Assembly (NCBI GenBank): GCA_035546975.1
Contig: DASZVS010000003.1
Span: forward strand, 54,800 to 118,799
Direction of reading: 5' to 3'
Source: JARIHC01 sp035546975
GTDB lineage: Bacteria > Patescibacteriota > Saccharimonadia > Saccharimonadales > UBA4665
DNA: 64,000 bases
The stretch's first letter is position 1, and each line of letters starts with the position of its first letter. A model generated the notes under the pieces. It saw only the letters and a list, made by a program, of their open reading frames with translations, made no database searches and was not told where the DNA came from. A program made the translations under genes and the position numbers. Of this stretch, positions 42,770 to 51,531 are shown one piece after another.

Positions 42770-43861
42770 CTATGGCCGCGGTAAGTTGCCCTCGGAAGGC
42801 CTGCCTCTTTCTGCTACATATTGGCGAGCCGTCTCCAACTTATCTGGATTGTTGCGTACGGTATCCTCCAAAAACTTCCTGCCCTTCGGCAATATTTGGA
42901 TGTTAGCAAAGGTTACTGCCCGGGTATATCTGCTTGGCTCGCTGGGCATTTCCGTATCAGCTGAAATAAGCCCCCTTTTTATCGCCGTTCCCAGCATGGC
43001 TGCCGCACGTTTGTGCGTCATGCCGCTTACACCGGCAAAAATAAATGCTGCATCTTCTGGATGCGGGGAGGCTTCTTCAGAATCACGAGCGATACTTAAA
43101 GCTGAGGGGGCTTCAACTGCAGTCTCCACTTGAATTAAATAATCTAGTAAAATGATCATTCCTAATTCGGCATTCAGCCGGATCTTCCCTTTGTCTTGGG
43201 CGGGCGGCCCTTCCCTGCCAGCAAGAGCCGGCCCTCTGCTTTTAACCATTTCGGCATGGGCTTGAGGATCGGCAATTGCCAGCTCTTCGAGCTGGAGAGC
43301 CTGCAAGTCCACAAAACGTTTCTGTAAGTCTTTCCAATCTTCATCCGGTGGCAGATCTTCAAAAACTGTGGCAATCTCTCCATTTTCTTTCTTCAGGTTA
43401 TTCACTTCTTGTTGCAGCATAAGTATGCCGTAGCGCAAACTTCTATCCAGAAAGGCCTCAGCCATAACCCACACTGCCGGGGTTTCGGCCATTGCAGTCA
43501 ATGCTTCATTACCCTCTTCAGTTAGATGAAGTCCCGCGCCCTCTCCAGCCGGACGCAGCCAACCTTCAGTTACACATGTTCGGATAAGACTGTGTATGCG
43601 TGAAGTATCAAAGCTCGTTTCGGCGGCAATACGCTTCGCCGTACCATCCAAATCATCGCCATCGGCGGCAAATAGCCCATGTTCGTTGGCATGGCGGCCG
43701 ACATAGCACAAAAAGGCGGCCTGGCGCTGTTCTTCATCAAGCTCAATAGGTTTATCAGGAAGTTCAAATTCGGCGGCAAGTTCGTATAATACCTCTGCTG
43801 GCGGCTCGCCAGGAACCGCATAATCGTCGTCGAGTGCTGAAGGAGTGTGGCTTGCCTCCAT
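42770..43861 (-). CDS. Uncharacterised protein with possible winged-helix segments
   Basis: Acidic soluble protein of 363 residues. Segments such as DTSRIHSLIRTCVTEGWLR and MTHKRAAAMLGTAIKRGL look like helix-turn-helix units, but this is a weak impression. TATAAT lies about 26 nt before the ATG without a clear ribosome binding site. No family recognised. Confidence 0.55.
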   Translation of the reverse strand: MEASHTPSALDDDYAVPGEPPAEVLYELAAEFELPDKPIELDEEQRQAAFLCYVGRHANEHGLFAADGDDLDGTAKRIAAETSFDTSRIHSLIRTCVTEGWLRPAGEGAGLHLTEEGNEALTAMAETPAVWVMAEAFLDRSLRYGILMLQQEVNNLKKENGEIATVFEDLPPDEDWKDLQKRFVDLQALQLEELAIADPQAHAEMVKSRGPALAGREGPPAQDKGKIRLNAELGMIILLDYLIQVETAVEAPSALSIARDSEEASPHPEDAAFIFAGVSGMTHKRAAAMLGTAIKRGLISADTEMPSEPSRYTRAVTFANIQILPKGRKFLEDTVRNNPDKLETARQYVAERGRPSEGNLPRP

Positions 43862-43918
43862 ATGTCATCATCCGTTTACTTATATATATTATAACATAAA
43901 TGTAATAATGGAGCGACC

Positions 43919-44539
43919 CTACAGTTCTTCAAGCGCCTTGAGCAGCTCTTTGGGGCTGCTGGCCAGCGCAGTGGGTTTGGCAGACTTTAAAGCCGATGGC
44001 CGGGCAAACCCCCACGTCACCGCTACTACCCTGAGCCCAATCGATTTCGCGGACTGGACATCACGCAGCTCATCCCCGACATATACGGCATTTTCCATAT
44101 CTATCTGCTGATCCCTCAGCAAACGCCTGAGCGAGGGGGCTTTGCCGAACAAGCCGATACCGCCGTAGATTTGAAGGAAATATTCATACAAACCATGGTT
44201 GTGTAAAAAAGCGTGAATATTTCTGACCGTATTACTACTTAACATAAAAAGCTCGTGTCCTTCGGCGTGCAATTTTTCAATTACTTCTGGCATGCCCTCA
44301 AACGGCTCGACATGACTCATTGCGATATGCATCCTGCTGCGGCCCTTAAAAAACAACCTGATCAGTTTTATCCATGAAATACCGAACTTGCGGCCTATGG
44401 CCGCCATGGACTGGCCCCGGAGTTTTTCTTTTTCTTTCTTAGTAAGCGGCTCCAGGCCGGCTTCATACGCCAAAAAATCGGCAATATACTCGAAGCTATC
44501 GGCAACTGTGCCATCAAAATCAAAAATAATCGCTGCCAT
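43919..44539 (-). CDS. HAD hydrolase, phosphoglycolate phosphatase-like
   Basis: Protein of 206 residues with motif I IIFDFDGTVADSF, motif II LSSNT, Lys in GLFGKAPSL and motif IV YVGDELRDVQSA. General small phosphatase; phosphoglycolate or a sugar phosphate are candidates. TACACT is 9 nt before the ATG and AGGTGG overlaps that gap. Confidence 0.9.
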   Translation of the reverse strand: MAAIIFDFDGTVADSFEYIADFLAYEAGLEPLTKKEKEKLRGQSMAAIGRKFGISWIKLIRLFFKGRSRMHIAMSHVEPFEGMPEVIEKLHAEGHELFMLSSNTVRNIHAFLHNHGLYEYFLQIYGGIGLFGKAPSLRRLLRDQQIDMENAVYVGDELRDVQSAKSIGLRVVAVTWGFARPSALKSAKPTALASSPKELLKALEEL

Positions 44540-44582
44540 TGTCCACCTAGTGTACTAGACTTACAGTTGTCTTAAAAATGAG

Positions 44583-45062
44583 TTAAACCGGTTCGTATGG
44601 GACATGGCACATGCCGAGGCCCGTACGTTCGGTGTACTTTTGGTGATAGGCTTCAGCCGGATAAAACTTAGTAGCTGGCGTAATCTGGGTCACTATTTCT
44701 TTCTCGAATTTCGATTCGGAGTCATATTTCACCGCTTCGGCAATTTGCCGCTGGTCATCATTGAAATAAAAAATAGCGGAGCGGTAATTGTCTCCAATGT
44801 CAGGCCCTTGGCGGTTAAGCTGCGTCGGGTCATGCATATGGAAAAATTGTTTACAAAGCGTCTCATAGCTAACTTTTTTCGGGTCGAATTCTATAAGCAC
44901 CGCTTCGGCATGGCCGGTCGTCCGCGAGCATACTTGCTCGTAAGTCGGGTTCTCAGTATGACCACCAGTGTAGCCGACTTCTGTCTTTACGACGCCCGGT
45001 ACCTGATCGAAATAGTACTGCACACCCCAGAAACATCCCGCCGCAAATAATGCCTTCTCCAT
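44583..45062 (-). CDS. msrA: Peptide-methionine (S)-S-oxide reductase
   Basis: Repairs oxidised methionine with thioredoxin. Of 159 residues, the catalytic motif GCFWG lies at about 9-13 and VGYTGGHTENPTYEQVCS follows. TAAAAT (45069-45074) is 6 nt before the ATG: leaderless. MsrB is not adjacent. Confidence 0.96.
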   Translation of the reverse strand: MEKALFAAGCFWGVQYYFDQVPGVVKTEVGYTGGHTENPTYEQVCSRTTGHAEAVLIEFDPKKVSYETLCKQFFHMHDPTQLNRQGPDIGDNYRSAIFYFNDDQRQIAEAVKYDSESKFEKEIVTQITPATKFYPAEAYHQKYTERTGLGMCHVPYEPV

Positions 45063-45103
45063 GTTTCTATTTTAACATTCTCTACAACAAAACTGCTGTA
45101 GAA

Positions 45104-45727
45104 CTACGCGGTGGGCATCGAAATGAGCTGCTCAAACTGTGCGCTCACGTGGTTGACTATCTGCATTCTCTCGACCCTAAAAACATGTGCTCTTACATCG
45201 ACTTGAGACCCAAACATTACTGCACTCGGCGATATCCTGCTGTAATAAGAAGCGCCGTATTCAGACCCGTTCGGCACAATCTCCGCGTCAAATCGGGCAA
45301 TATCTATAAATGGTTTGGAGCTGCAGTCCTCGACACCATCTTCAGCCCTGTACCACCTGAAACCATTGGTTATAGGTACGCGTAATTGCGACCTAGTTGT
45401 ATTACGTTCAGGAACATCTGCAAACTCAGCCTCTACAGCACCGGTGATAACACCACCAATCACATTGAGCGGCTCATCTGAATCTCCCGCCTCTATAACC
45501 ACAATAGGATCACCTTGTAGTTCATTAATCCTAGCAGCCATTTTTCGATATTGCTGGAGTTCTCGGCGAGAACCCGTCACGCCTAATACGGCCCTGTCCA
45601 GATCGGATAAAGAAGTGTCAGCACGAACATCACTCTTCATCCGTGCAATGCGCTGTAAATAACGCAGCCGGCTTCCGTCAAATTTATCTGCCCATTGGTC
45701 AGCCTTAAGTCCTTCTGATCCTGCCAT
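45104..45727 (-). CDS. Uncharacterised protein
   Basis: Soluble protein of 207 residues with a basic helical N-terminal half and a beta-rich remainder. AAGGGAG precedes the ATG, so it is translated conventionally. No family recognised. Confidence 0.55.
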   Translation of the reverse strand: MAGSEGLKADQWADKFDGSRLRYLQRIARMKSDVRADTSLSDLDRAVLGVTGSRRELQQYRKMAARINELQGDPIVVIEAGDSDEPLNVIGGVITGAVEAEFADVPERNTTRSQLRVPITNGFRWYRAEDGVEDCSSKPFIDIARFDAEIVPNGSEYGASYYSRISPSAVMFGSQVDVRAHVFRVERMQIVNHVSAQFEQLISMPTA

Positions 45728-45795
45728 AATTCCGCTCCCTTACTATTCTCTATAAAATATAATTGACGGGATGGTAATATCAAAGCGTAAGAAGC

Positions 45796-46098
45796 TTACT
45801 CTTCAACGCTAACATCGCGCCAAAAAGCAACGTAATTCGAAAAGTCCTTTTTCACTTTCTCTATAGCGCTCGGTTTTGGCTCGGGATATGTCCAGGCATT
45901 ATCCTTGCTCCAATTATCGCCTTCACCGACATCAAAATACTGGCACACGCCTTTCCATGGACAGGTATACGGCGTATCACTTTCGCGCAAAAATTCCTTT
46001 TTTACGCTTGATGGCGGAAAATACCAATTCTGTTCAATGTATATGAGGTCGTCTTTGTCCGCCTCGGCAATAACTTTTCCGTTCCAAATAGCTTTCAT
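45796..46098 (-). CDS. DUF427 family protein
   Basis: Protein of 100 residues with the compact DUF427 beta fold: WNGKVIAEAD, YFPPSSVKKEFL, TPYTCPWKGVCQYFDV and AWTYPEP. The CPWKG motif is typical. Function unknown. AGGAGG lies before the ATG. It follows the non-AUG-start membrane gene by 17 nt. Confidence 0.92.
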   Translation of the reverse strand: MKAIWNGKVIAEADKDDLIYIEQNWYFPPSSVKKEFLRESDTPYTCPWKGVCQYFDVGEGDNWSKDNAWTYPEPKPSAIEKVKKDFSNYVAFWRDVSVEE

Positions 46099-46115
46099 AA
46101 GGATTTCCTCCTATC

Positions 46116-46436
46116 TTACAAACCGACTTTAAATATCGATGCTACGGCAATGAGCAGTACGCACAGCCCGAGCAAGCGCCGGAAGTAATTCACTCCCTTA
46201 ACCAGTTCAAGCAACGCCCACAATATCAGTACGCCCGAGCCGACAGCCCACGCCCATGAGGCAACTTGTTTGGATGGAGCGAAAATAGCTACTATATCGA
46301 GAATGGCCCATCCGATAATAAGTAAGTTCGGCCGCTGGTAAATAACAATATTACCTTCTTTATCGCGCCAAATTTTATCAAAAAAGCCCTGCTCTTGGGC
46401 CTGGGCCTGGCCTGCATAATGTGAATACTGAGCGAT
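46116..46436 (-). CDS. Small three-helix membrane protein with apparent ATC start
   Basis: An open frame of 106 codons encodes a Gln/Ala-rich N-terminus, FFDKIWRDKEGNIVIYQRP, and three hydrophobic segments at about 39-55, 60-78 and 87-104. No ATG, GTG or TTG lies between the upstream in-frame stop and the conserved-looking part. A perfect AGGAGG lies 8 nt before the ATC at 46434-46436, so I take that as the start. A single-base error or mutation of an original ATG is possible. Function unknown. Confidence 0.65.
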   Translation of the reverse strand: MAQYSHYAGQAQAQEQGFFDKIWRDKEGNIVIYQRPNLLIIGWAILDIVAIFAPSKQVASWAWAVGSGVLILWALLELVKGVNYFRRLLGLCVLLIAVASIFKVGL

Positions 46437-46594
46437 AACAATACCCTCCTTTGTTTGTGTATCAGCTTACATTCACGCTATATTGTACCGATTTTGGCGA
46501 GGCGGCGAAACCGCTTACGAAGGAACTGTTGCAAATTTCACTTTTTGCGCTTACATTATCTCTATAGGACAGAAGTTAAGGAGAGTGTACCGGC

Positions 46595-47155
46595 ATGCCT
46601 GCCATTGATCAGCTGGAAAAGCCACTGGAAGATATTTTTGCTAGCCAAGCGCCGCCTCTTTCAAATAATGCCAAGCGGGCGCTGGTGCGCTATTTGCCGT
46701 GGATCAACCTTATTCTTGGCATATTAACGCTATATGCCGTTTATATCCTGTGGCACTGGGCCCACCTCGTAAATAACTTCGTCGATTATACGAATAGTTT
46801 AAGCGCTCCGTACGGCAGCCCGGTCATCGCAAACAACCGCCTGACCTTCGGGATCTGGTTCGGCATGATTGTCTTAGCTATAGAGGCTGTGCTTTACCTC
46901 GCGGCTTTCCCTGCTACGAGAAACCGCAAAAGAACCGGCTGGGAATTAATGTTCTACGCGCTGTTATTGAATTTTGTGTACGGCGTAGCCATTTTATTCA
47001 CCGATTATGGTAGCCTCGGAAATCTTATCTGGTCTGTCATCGGCTCGATTGCCGGTTTGTATTTGCTTTTTCAAGTCCGTGCTAGCTACACCCATAAAAC
47101 AAAGGCGCGCTCCACAAAAGCTTCCGTTGCAAAAACCAAAGCTAAAAAAGCTTGA
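46595..47155 (+). CDS. Multipass membrane protein with Lys/Ala-rich tail
   Basis: Protein of 186 residues with four membrane segments (about 40-60, 85-107, 117-140 and 143-160) and a basic Ala/Lys-rich cytoplasmic tail of about 20 residues. AAGGAGAG precedes the ATG. It ends in TGA. No family certain. Confidence 0.7.
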   Translation: MPAIDQLEKPLEDIFASQAPPLSNNAKRALVRYLPWINLILGILTLYAVYILWHWAHLVNNFVDYTNSLSAPYGSPVIANNRLTFGIWFGMIVLAIEAVLYLAAFPATRNRKRTGWELMFYALLLNFVYGVAILFTDYGSLGNLIWSVIGSIAGLYLLFQVRASYTHKTKARSTKASVAKTKAKKA

Positions 47156-47171
47156 GCCGAGTTATACCGGC

Positions 47172-47540
47172 CTACTCAAGTTCGCGGATCTGGCTGTGAT
47201 CTAAGCCATAGTAGTGTGCTATTTCGTGCCAAAGCGTGTGGCGGATCGCTTCTTTCAGCTTGGGGATTGAATCTGCCTGGCTTTCAAGCGGCACCTTAAA
47301 AAGCGTGATTTTGTCAGGCAAAAGCCGCGTCATACCCTGGCGCTGGCTCAGCGGCGTGCCTTCGTATAAGCCGAGAAGCGTTTGGTCGTGCCGTAGATGG
47401 TTTTGTTCGCGCTGTTCCGGCGTCGGAATATCTTCATAGAGTATGGCAACGTTTTTAATATTCTTGGCATGCTCGCCGGGCAATTCTGTAAGCGCCTCAT
47501 TAATAAGCTGCTGGAACTGCTCGTGCGATACCTGAATCAT
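47172..47540 (-). CDS. Minimal metallopeptidase (zincin-like, DUF1025 type)
   Basis: Protein of 122 residues. The zinc motif HEIAHYYGLDH (HExxHxxGxxH) near the C-terminus and the preceding IKNVAILYEDIPTPEQR match the MMP-like minimal metalloprotease family. Cytosolic; substrate unknown. Overlaps lysS by 4 nt. Confidence 0.9.
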   Translation of the reverse strand: MIQVSHEQFQQLINEALTELPGEHAKNIKNVAILYEDIPTPEQREQNHLRHDQTLLGLYEGTPLSQRQGMTRLLPDKITLFKVPLESQADSIPKLKEAIRHTLWHEIAHYYGLDHSQIRELE

Positions 47541-49048
47541 TTGTCGAGCTTCAAGTCAGGATAAATACTTTTGGTCACCTCATCAACTTCGTGGCGCAGC
47601 TGCGGAAACGGCACGCCTTCGCGCGCAGTGACGCCTTCGAAAATCCAAAATACGCGCTCGGAAAAGCCAAGGCCACAGGCCGGCGGCATACCGTACTCAA
47701 GCATCTCGACAAAGTCGATATCAAGCATCATGGCTTCGTCGTCGCCGGCATCACGCATGGCTTGCTGTTCTTTGAAACGCTTCAACTGGTCAAGCGGATC
47801 ATTAAGTTCCGAAAAGCCATTGCAAAGCTCGCTGCCGGCCACAACCGCCTGGAAGCGCTGTGTAGTTTCCGGCCGGTCAGGATTAACTTTCGCTAGCGGG
47901 CTGATGAAAGTCGGCGTGTTAATAAGCCAAACCGGCCCTGCAACGTCTTTACGGATATTCTTCCAGAGCTTGTCAATGCCGCGGGCTTTATTATCGGCTT
48001 TTTCAACTTCCAGCTTGTTGTCTTTCAAGGCTTTGGTAACTTCTTCGAGAGTACAGTTATAAGGGTCAACCCCATAGTGTTTCTTGATAATCTCGGCATA
48101 GTCCCACTGCTCCCATTCTTTACTGAGATCAACTTCAAAGTTGCCAAGCGTAAACTGCAGCGCGCCGAAAGTTTGCTGCAGTACATACTTAAACAATGCC
48201 TCTTGGAATTTCATACCCTCTTGCCAATCGGCATACGCCCAATACCACTCCATAGCAACATGCTCCGGCAAATGTTCATCGGAGTAATTTTCGTTACGGA
48301 ACCGCGGGCCAATGTCGTATACGCGCTCAAACCCGGCTCCAAGCAACCGCTTTAGCGGCAATTCATGGCTGATTCGCAAATAAAAATCCTGGCCGAGTGC
48401 ATCCATATGCGTCACGAACGGGTTTGCATCGGCGCCGCCGGTAGTATGCTCAAGCACAGGCACATTGATCTCTGTAAATTGATGCTCGTCCAAAAACTGC
48501 CGAGTAGCACGCCAAAACCGCGAGCGGCGATAAAAGCGCAGCCGCACGTCTTCATTAACATTCATGTCTACGTAGCGGCGGCGCAAGCGCTCTTCCTTGT
48601 TCGTAAATCCATCTTGCTCAGTCGGCAGTGGGCGGAGGCTCTTGGCAAGTAACCGCAATTTCTGTACCTCAACCGACATTTCGCCGGTCTGCGTTTTGAT
48701 GACAGGGCCGGTAACTTCTACGAAATCGCCGCTATCAAGCAGGCTGATGTCTTTTAATCCCAGCTCGCTGTTCGTATAGTCGGGGCTGGCATCCGTCTCT
48801 TTCCAAAATGCTTGCAAATCGCCCGCCCAGTCGCGAACCACTACAAACGCGATTTTGCCGAATTTGCGGATCGATTTGACGCGGCCGTCTATGGTAACCG
48901 TTTTACCTTGCATTTCATCAAAGTTTTCACGGATATACCCGGTTGCGTGCGTGCGGTTCGTATGTGCCGGGTACGGATCGACGCCGAGCTTTTTCAGCTC
49001 TTCCAATTTCCGAAGCCGCTCGTCCCTAAGTTCTTTCAATGTCGCCAT
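47537..49048 (-). CDS. lysS: Lysyl-tRNA synthetase, class II
   Basis: Protein of 503 residues with the N-terminal OB-fold anticodon domain (TVTIDGRVKSIRKFGKIAF) and class II core: motif 2 FRNENYSDEHLPEHVAMEWY and motif 3-like GLGFSERVFWIFEG. The last motif differs somewhat from the usual GxGIDRL. TATACT lies 11 nt before the ATG. Confidence 0.95.
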   Translation of the reverse strand: MATLKELRDERLRKLEELKKLGVDPYPAHTNRTHATGYIRENFDEMQGKTVTIDGRVKSIRKFGKIAFVVVRDWAGDLQAFWKETDASPDYTNSELGLKDISLLDSGDFVEVTGPVIKTQTGEMSVEVQKLRLLAKSLRPLPTEQDGFTNKEERLRRRYVDMNVNEDVRLRFYRRSRFWRATRQFLDEHQFTEINVPVLEHTTGGADANPFVTHMDALGQDFYLRISHELPLKRLLGAGFERVYDIGPRFRNENYSDEHLPEHVAMEWYWAYADWQEGMKFQEALFKYVLQQTFGALQFTLGNFEVDLSKEWEQWDYAEIIKKHYGVDPYNCTLEEVTKALKDNKLEVEKADNKARGIDKLWKNIRKDVAGPVWLINTPTFISPLAKVNPDRPETTQRFQAVVAGSELCNGFSELNDPLDQLKRFKEQQAMRDAGDDEAMMLDIDFVEMLEYGMPPACGLGFSERVFWIFEGVTAREGVPFPQLRHEVDEVTKSIYPDLKLDK

Positions 49049-49101
49049 GATTAACCATTAGTATAGCGGAAAGGTTGCTCTCCGCCACCTGCCTTTTGCC
49101 C

Positions 49102-49560
49102 TTAAGATATATCAGCGATTTTGTAAGCGACTGTCTCGGCAGGCGTCTTAATCTCAACTTTGTCGCCAACTTTTTTGTCGATGAGCGCTTGGCCGATCGG
49201 CGATTCATCGCTGATTTTGCCGCTTAGCGGATCGGCTTCTACCGTTCCGACTACCTGGAACTCTTTGGTTTTGCTGCCGGCTTTTAGGGTTACGTGCGAA
49301 CCGAGCTGCACCTTTGCCCCGCCCCGCGGCTTCTTGATGATTTCCACGTTTTGCAAGATGTTTTCAACTTCAGAAATACGATTTTCGTTGCGCTCTTGTT
49401 CGGCGCGGGCAGATTGGTATTCGGCGTTCTCGGAGAGGTCACCGAGTTCGCGGGCAGATTTAATAGCCTCAGCGATGGTCCCCCGCTTGGCTATCAGGCT
49501 GTCTAACTCGGCTTGGAGTGTGTCGACGCCTTCTTTGGTCAATCGATACAACTTTTTCAT
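49102..49560 (-). CDS. greA: Transcription elongation factor GreA
   Basis: Rescues backtracked RNA polymerase by stimulating transcript cleavage. Of 152 residues, an N-terminal coiled coil has the acidic tip ELGDLSENAEYQSA; the C-terminal FKBP-like domain ends SPIGQALIDKKVGDKVEI. AGGGGAG precedes the ATG. Confidence 0.97.
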   Translation of the reverse strand: MKKLYRLTKEGVDTLQAELDSLIAKRGTIAEAIKSARELGDLSENAEYQSARAEQERNENRISEVENILQNVEIIKKPRGGAKVQLGSHVTLKAGSKTKEFQVVGTVEADPLSGKISDESPIGQALIDKKVGDKVEIKTPAETVAYKIADIS

Positions 49561-49646
49561 CAGTCTCCCCTTTAAATAATTACTAATTTAGCGGATTTTT
49601 ATACAAACCCTCCAACTGTCTGCAGTCGAGAATAGTATACCAAGCC

Positions 49647-50903
49647 TTACGGTTTGGCGTCTAATGTTTCAAACAATTCGGCTTCGCCGACCTGCTTTAC
49701 TTCACCAGACCGGCGTACTTTCAATTCGTATGCCCCCGCCGCTTGTGTCTTCTCACTGATTACGACGCGATATGGAATCCCCATAAGGTCTGCGTCCGCG
49801 AATTTTTCACCCGCACGCATATCACGTTCGTCATATAATACCGCAACAGATTGCCCTGTCAACTTGTTATATAACTCATCGGCTTGTTTCACTACTTCAG
49901 GATTATCGCCCAGGCGTACCAGGATTATTTGTGCGGGCGCAATTTCTACCGGCCAAACCAAGCCGCGGTCATCGGCAAAGTGCTCTGCAACGACACCCAT
50001 CAGGCGGGTAACACCTATTCCATAGGAGCCGAGGACTACAGCTTGTTTCGATCCGGTTTCGTCGGTAAGGTACAATCCTAATTGTTCACTTTTAGCTGTG
50101 CCGAAGCTGAAAATATTACCAACTTCTGCTGCTTTTACTTCTTCCAGTTCAGACTTTTCAAGACCGACTTGTTTCAGGACTTCATCCGTATACACCTCTT
50201 TGTTCACGGCTAGTTTCTTCGACTTATCGACGTAGATGATATCTTCCCCGGCTTCCAAAATGGTTTGGAATTCATGGCTGAACTGCGTGAATGCGCCGCC
50301 GGAAGCAAAGGTCAAATAGGTGATATCGCCAAGTCCGGCGCGCTCAAAAATCCTCAAATACGCCTTGGTTACGGCATCATAAAATGCTTGGTGCTCCTCA
50401 TCGTTCCGCGAGTAGGAGTACATGTCTTTCATGACGAATTCGCGGCCGCGCATAATGCCGCTCTTGGCGCGCAGCTCGTTGCGCAGCTTAGTCTGGAACT
50501 GGTAGACGCTCACCGGCACATCGCGGTAGCTCGAAATGAAATTTTTCATCATGTCGGTTATCGGCTCTTCGTGCGACCAACCAAAGCCAATCGGCGTACC
50601 ATTCTTCAGTTCGCTTTTGAACCAGATATCAACGTTTTCGTCGCTCCAGCGGTCTGTAACTTCCCAGAGCTCCTGGCGCTGCAGGCTGCTCATAATTAGT
50701 TCCTGGCCGCCCAGACCATTCATCTCTTCCCTGACAACCCGCTTGATGTTTTCCAGTACGCGAAGCCCAAGCGGCAAGTACGCATATACGCCGGCCATTT
50801 CTTTATGAATGAAACCCGCCTGAATGAGCAGCTGGGCATTCCGCGCCGTCTCATCGGCAGGTACGTTTTTAGTTGTTTTAGTAAATAGTTGCGACAGCCT
50901 CAT
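49647..50903 (-). CDS. proS: Prolyl-tRNA synthetase, short form
   Basis: Charges tRNA-Pro. At 418 residues it is much shorter than the approximately 570-residue bacterial type: class II motifs (YLPLGLRVLENI, LRNELRAKSGIMRGREFVMKDMYS, GSYGIGVTRL) and the anticodon domain are present, but the editing insertion between motifs 2 and 3 is missing. Ala-tRNA-Pro would need trans editing. It overlaps the upstream gene by 4 nt and lies behind a predicted proline-codon attenuator at 51389-51531. Confidence 0.96.
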   Translation of the reverse strand: MRLSQLFTKTTKNVPADETARNAQLLIQAGFIHKEMAGVYAYLPLGLRVLENIKRVVREEMNGLGGQELIMSSLQRQELWEVTDRWSDENVDIWFKSELKNGTPIGFGWSHEEPITDMMKNFISSYRDVPVSVYQFQTKLRNELRAKSGIMRGREFVMKDMYSYSRNDEEHQAFYDAVTKAYLRIFERAGLGDITYLTFASGGAFTQFSHEFQTILEAGEDIIYVDKSKKLAVNKEVYTDEVLKQVGLEKSELEEVKAAEVGNIFSFGTAKSEQLGLYLTDETGSKQAVVLGSYGIGVTRLMGVVAEHFADDRGLVWPVEIAPAQIILVRLGDNPEVVKQADELYNKLTGQSVAVLYDERDMRAGEKFADADLMGIPYRVVISEKTQAAGAYELKVRRSGEVKQVGEAELFETLDAKP

Positions 50904-51361
50904 ACTTCCCCCTCATCGTACCATATATCATCGAGGTTCAAATCGCGAGCTTCAAGCCGGCCGAGACCCGAAGCTTGGGCGTGAAGCCTCCTAATACGGC
51001 CGTCGTAGTTGAGCTTGTGCCTGCGAAAATGGTTGTCGTCTTTCACACGGCGTTTACCTTCCCGAAAACTGCGGTAGGAAAGTCGGCGCGCCATTGCCTC
51101 CAGTAAGTTATCGCCGCTTAAGCTCAATATGTCGCCGCCAGATAGCGTAACCGCCTCATCGTCCAGCAAACTAGCCATGGCCAGGCGGTCACTAACTCTA
51201 GCGAGCGTGGTACGGCCGAGCACTACGGCATCGGCAATCCGTATGCCGTAGTACGTCGCTTGGTCTTCAATGCCCCAATTGCCGGCAACTATTTCGTGAG
51301 TCGCTTCAGTCCACCGCCCCTCGCCCAATACCGTCAAATTTAATTGTCTGTCAATCATCAT
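50900..51361 (-). CDS. Uncharacterised protein co-transcribed with proS
   Basis: Protein of 153 residues, basic in the C-terminal half (SFREGKRRVKDDNHFRRHKL). Starts MM, so the real start may be one codon later. It overlaps proS by 4 nt and is the first gene behind the attenuator. TAATAT lies 8 nt before the ATG, right after the terminator, so a second leaderless promoter cannot be excluded. No family recognised. Confidence 0.6.
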   Translation of the reverse strand: MMIDRQLNLTVLGEGRWTEATHEIVAGNWGIEDQATYYGIRIADAVVLGRTTLARVSDRLAMASLLDDEAVTLSGGDILSLSGDNLLEAMARRLSYRSFREGKRRVKDDNHFRRHKLNYDGRIRRLHAQASGLGRLEARDLNLDDIWYDEGEV

Positions 51362-51388
51362 CCTTCTCCATATTACAAAAATAAAAAA

Positions 51389-51413
51389 CCTCCTGCTTTT
51401 TATTAAGCGGAGG
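51389..51413 (-). terminator. Intrinsic terminator of the proS attenuator
   Basis: On the minus strand CCTCCGCTT pairs with AAGC(A)GGAGG with one bulge, followed by TTTTTTATTTTT. It lies between the leader peptide and the 153-residue gene preceding proS. Its 5' arm overlaps the ACGCCTCC segment (51409-51416) that can pair with the leader. Confidence 0.9.
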
Positions 51414-51430
51414 CGTGCGTTTTCAAGAAA

Positions 51431-51491
51431 TTAAGAAACTACGCCCCGGTGGGCGGCGTCGGCAAATCAGTTGCGTAAAATAGTTTCTTAA
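51431..51491 (-). promoter_or_regulatory. Leader RNA fold competing with antiterminator
   Basis: TTAAGAAACTA (51481-51491) in leader codons 2-5 pairs perfectly with TAGTTTCTTAA (51431-51441), which begins at the leader stop codon. Inside, CGCCC (51451-51455, the proline codons) pairs with GGGCG (51442-51446). If CGCCC is covered by a stalled ribosome, GGGGCGT (51441-51447) can instead pair with ACGCCTCC (51409-51416), blocking the terminator. Confidence 0.75.
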
Positions 51492-51495
51492 CCAT
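51439..51495 (-). CDS. Proline-rich leader peptide of the proS operon
   Basis: An 18-residue peptide, MVKKLFYATDLPTPPTGA. Codons 12, 14 and 15 are proline. The ATG at 51493-51495 lies 7 nt after TACATT, the same leaderless spacing seen for full genes. Length, position before an intrinsic terminator and codon content match amino-acid-biosynthesis and pheST leader peptides. The peptide itself need not have a function. Confidence 0.75.
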   Translation of the reverse strand: MVKKLFYATDLPTPPTGA

Positions 51496-51502
51496 CGGCA
51501 TC

Positions 51503-51531
51503 AATGTAGCACTAGTGCAAGTGAATTGCAA
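51503..51531 (-). promoter_or_regulatory. Leaderless promoter of the proS leader
   Basis: TTGCAA (51526-51531), 17 bp, TACATT (51503-51508), 7 nt to the leader ATG. The -35 box lies inside the end of the CPBP protease gene. Confidence 0.75.

Noticed and set aside
51389..51531. T-box riboswitch for proS
   Set aside because: No UGGN-containing antiterminator bulge or T-box consensus is present; the translated leader with proline codons explains the structure better.
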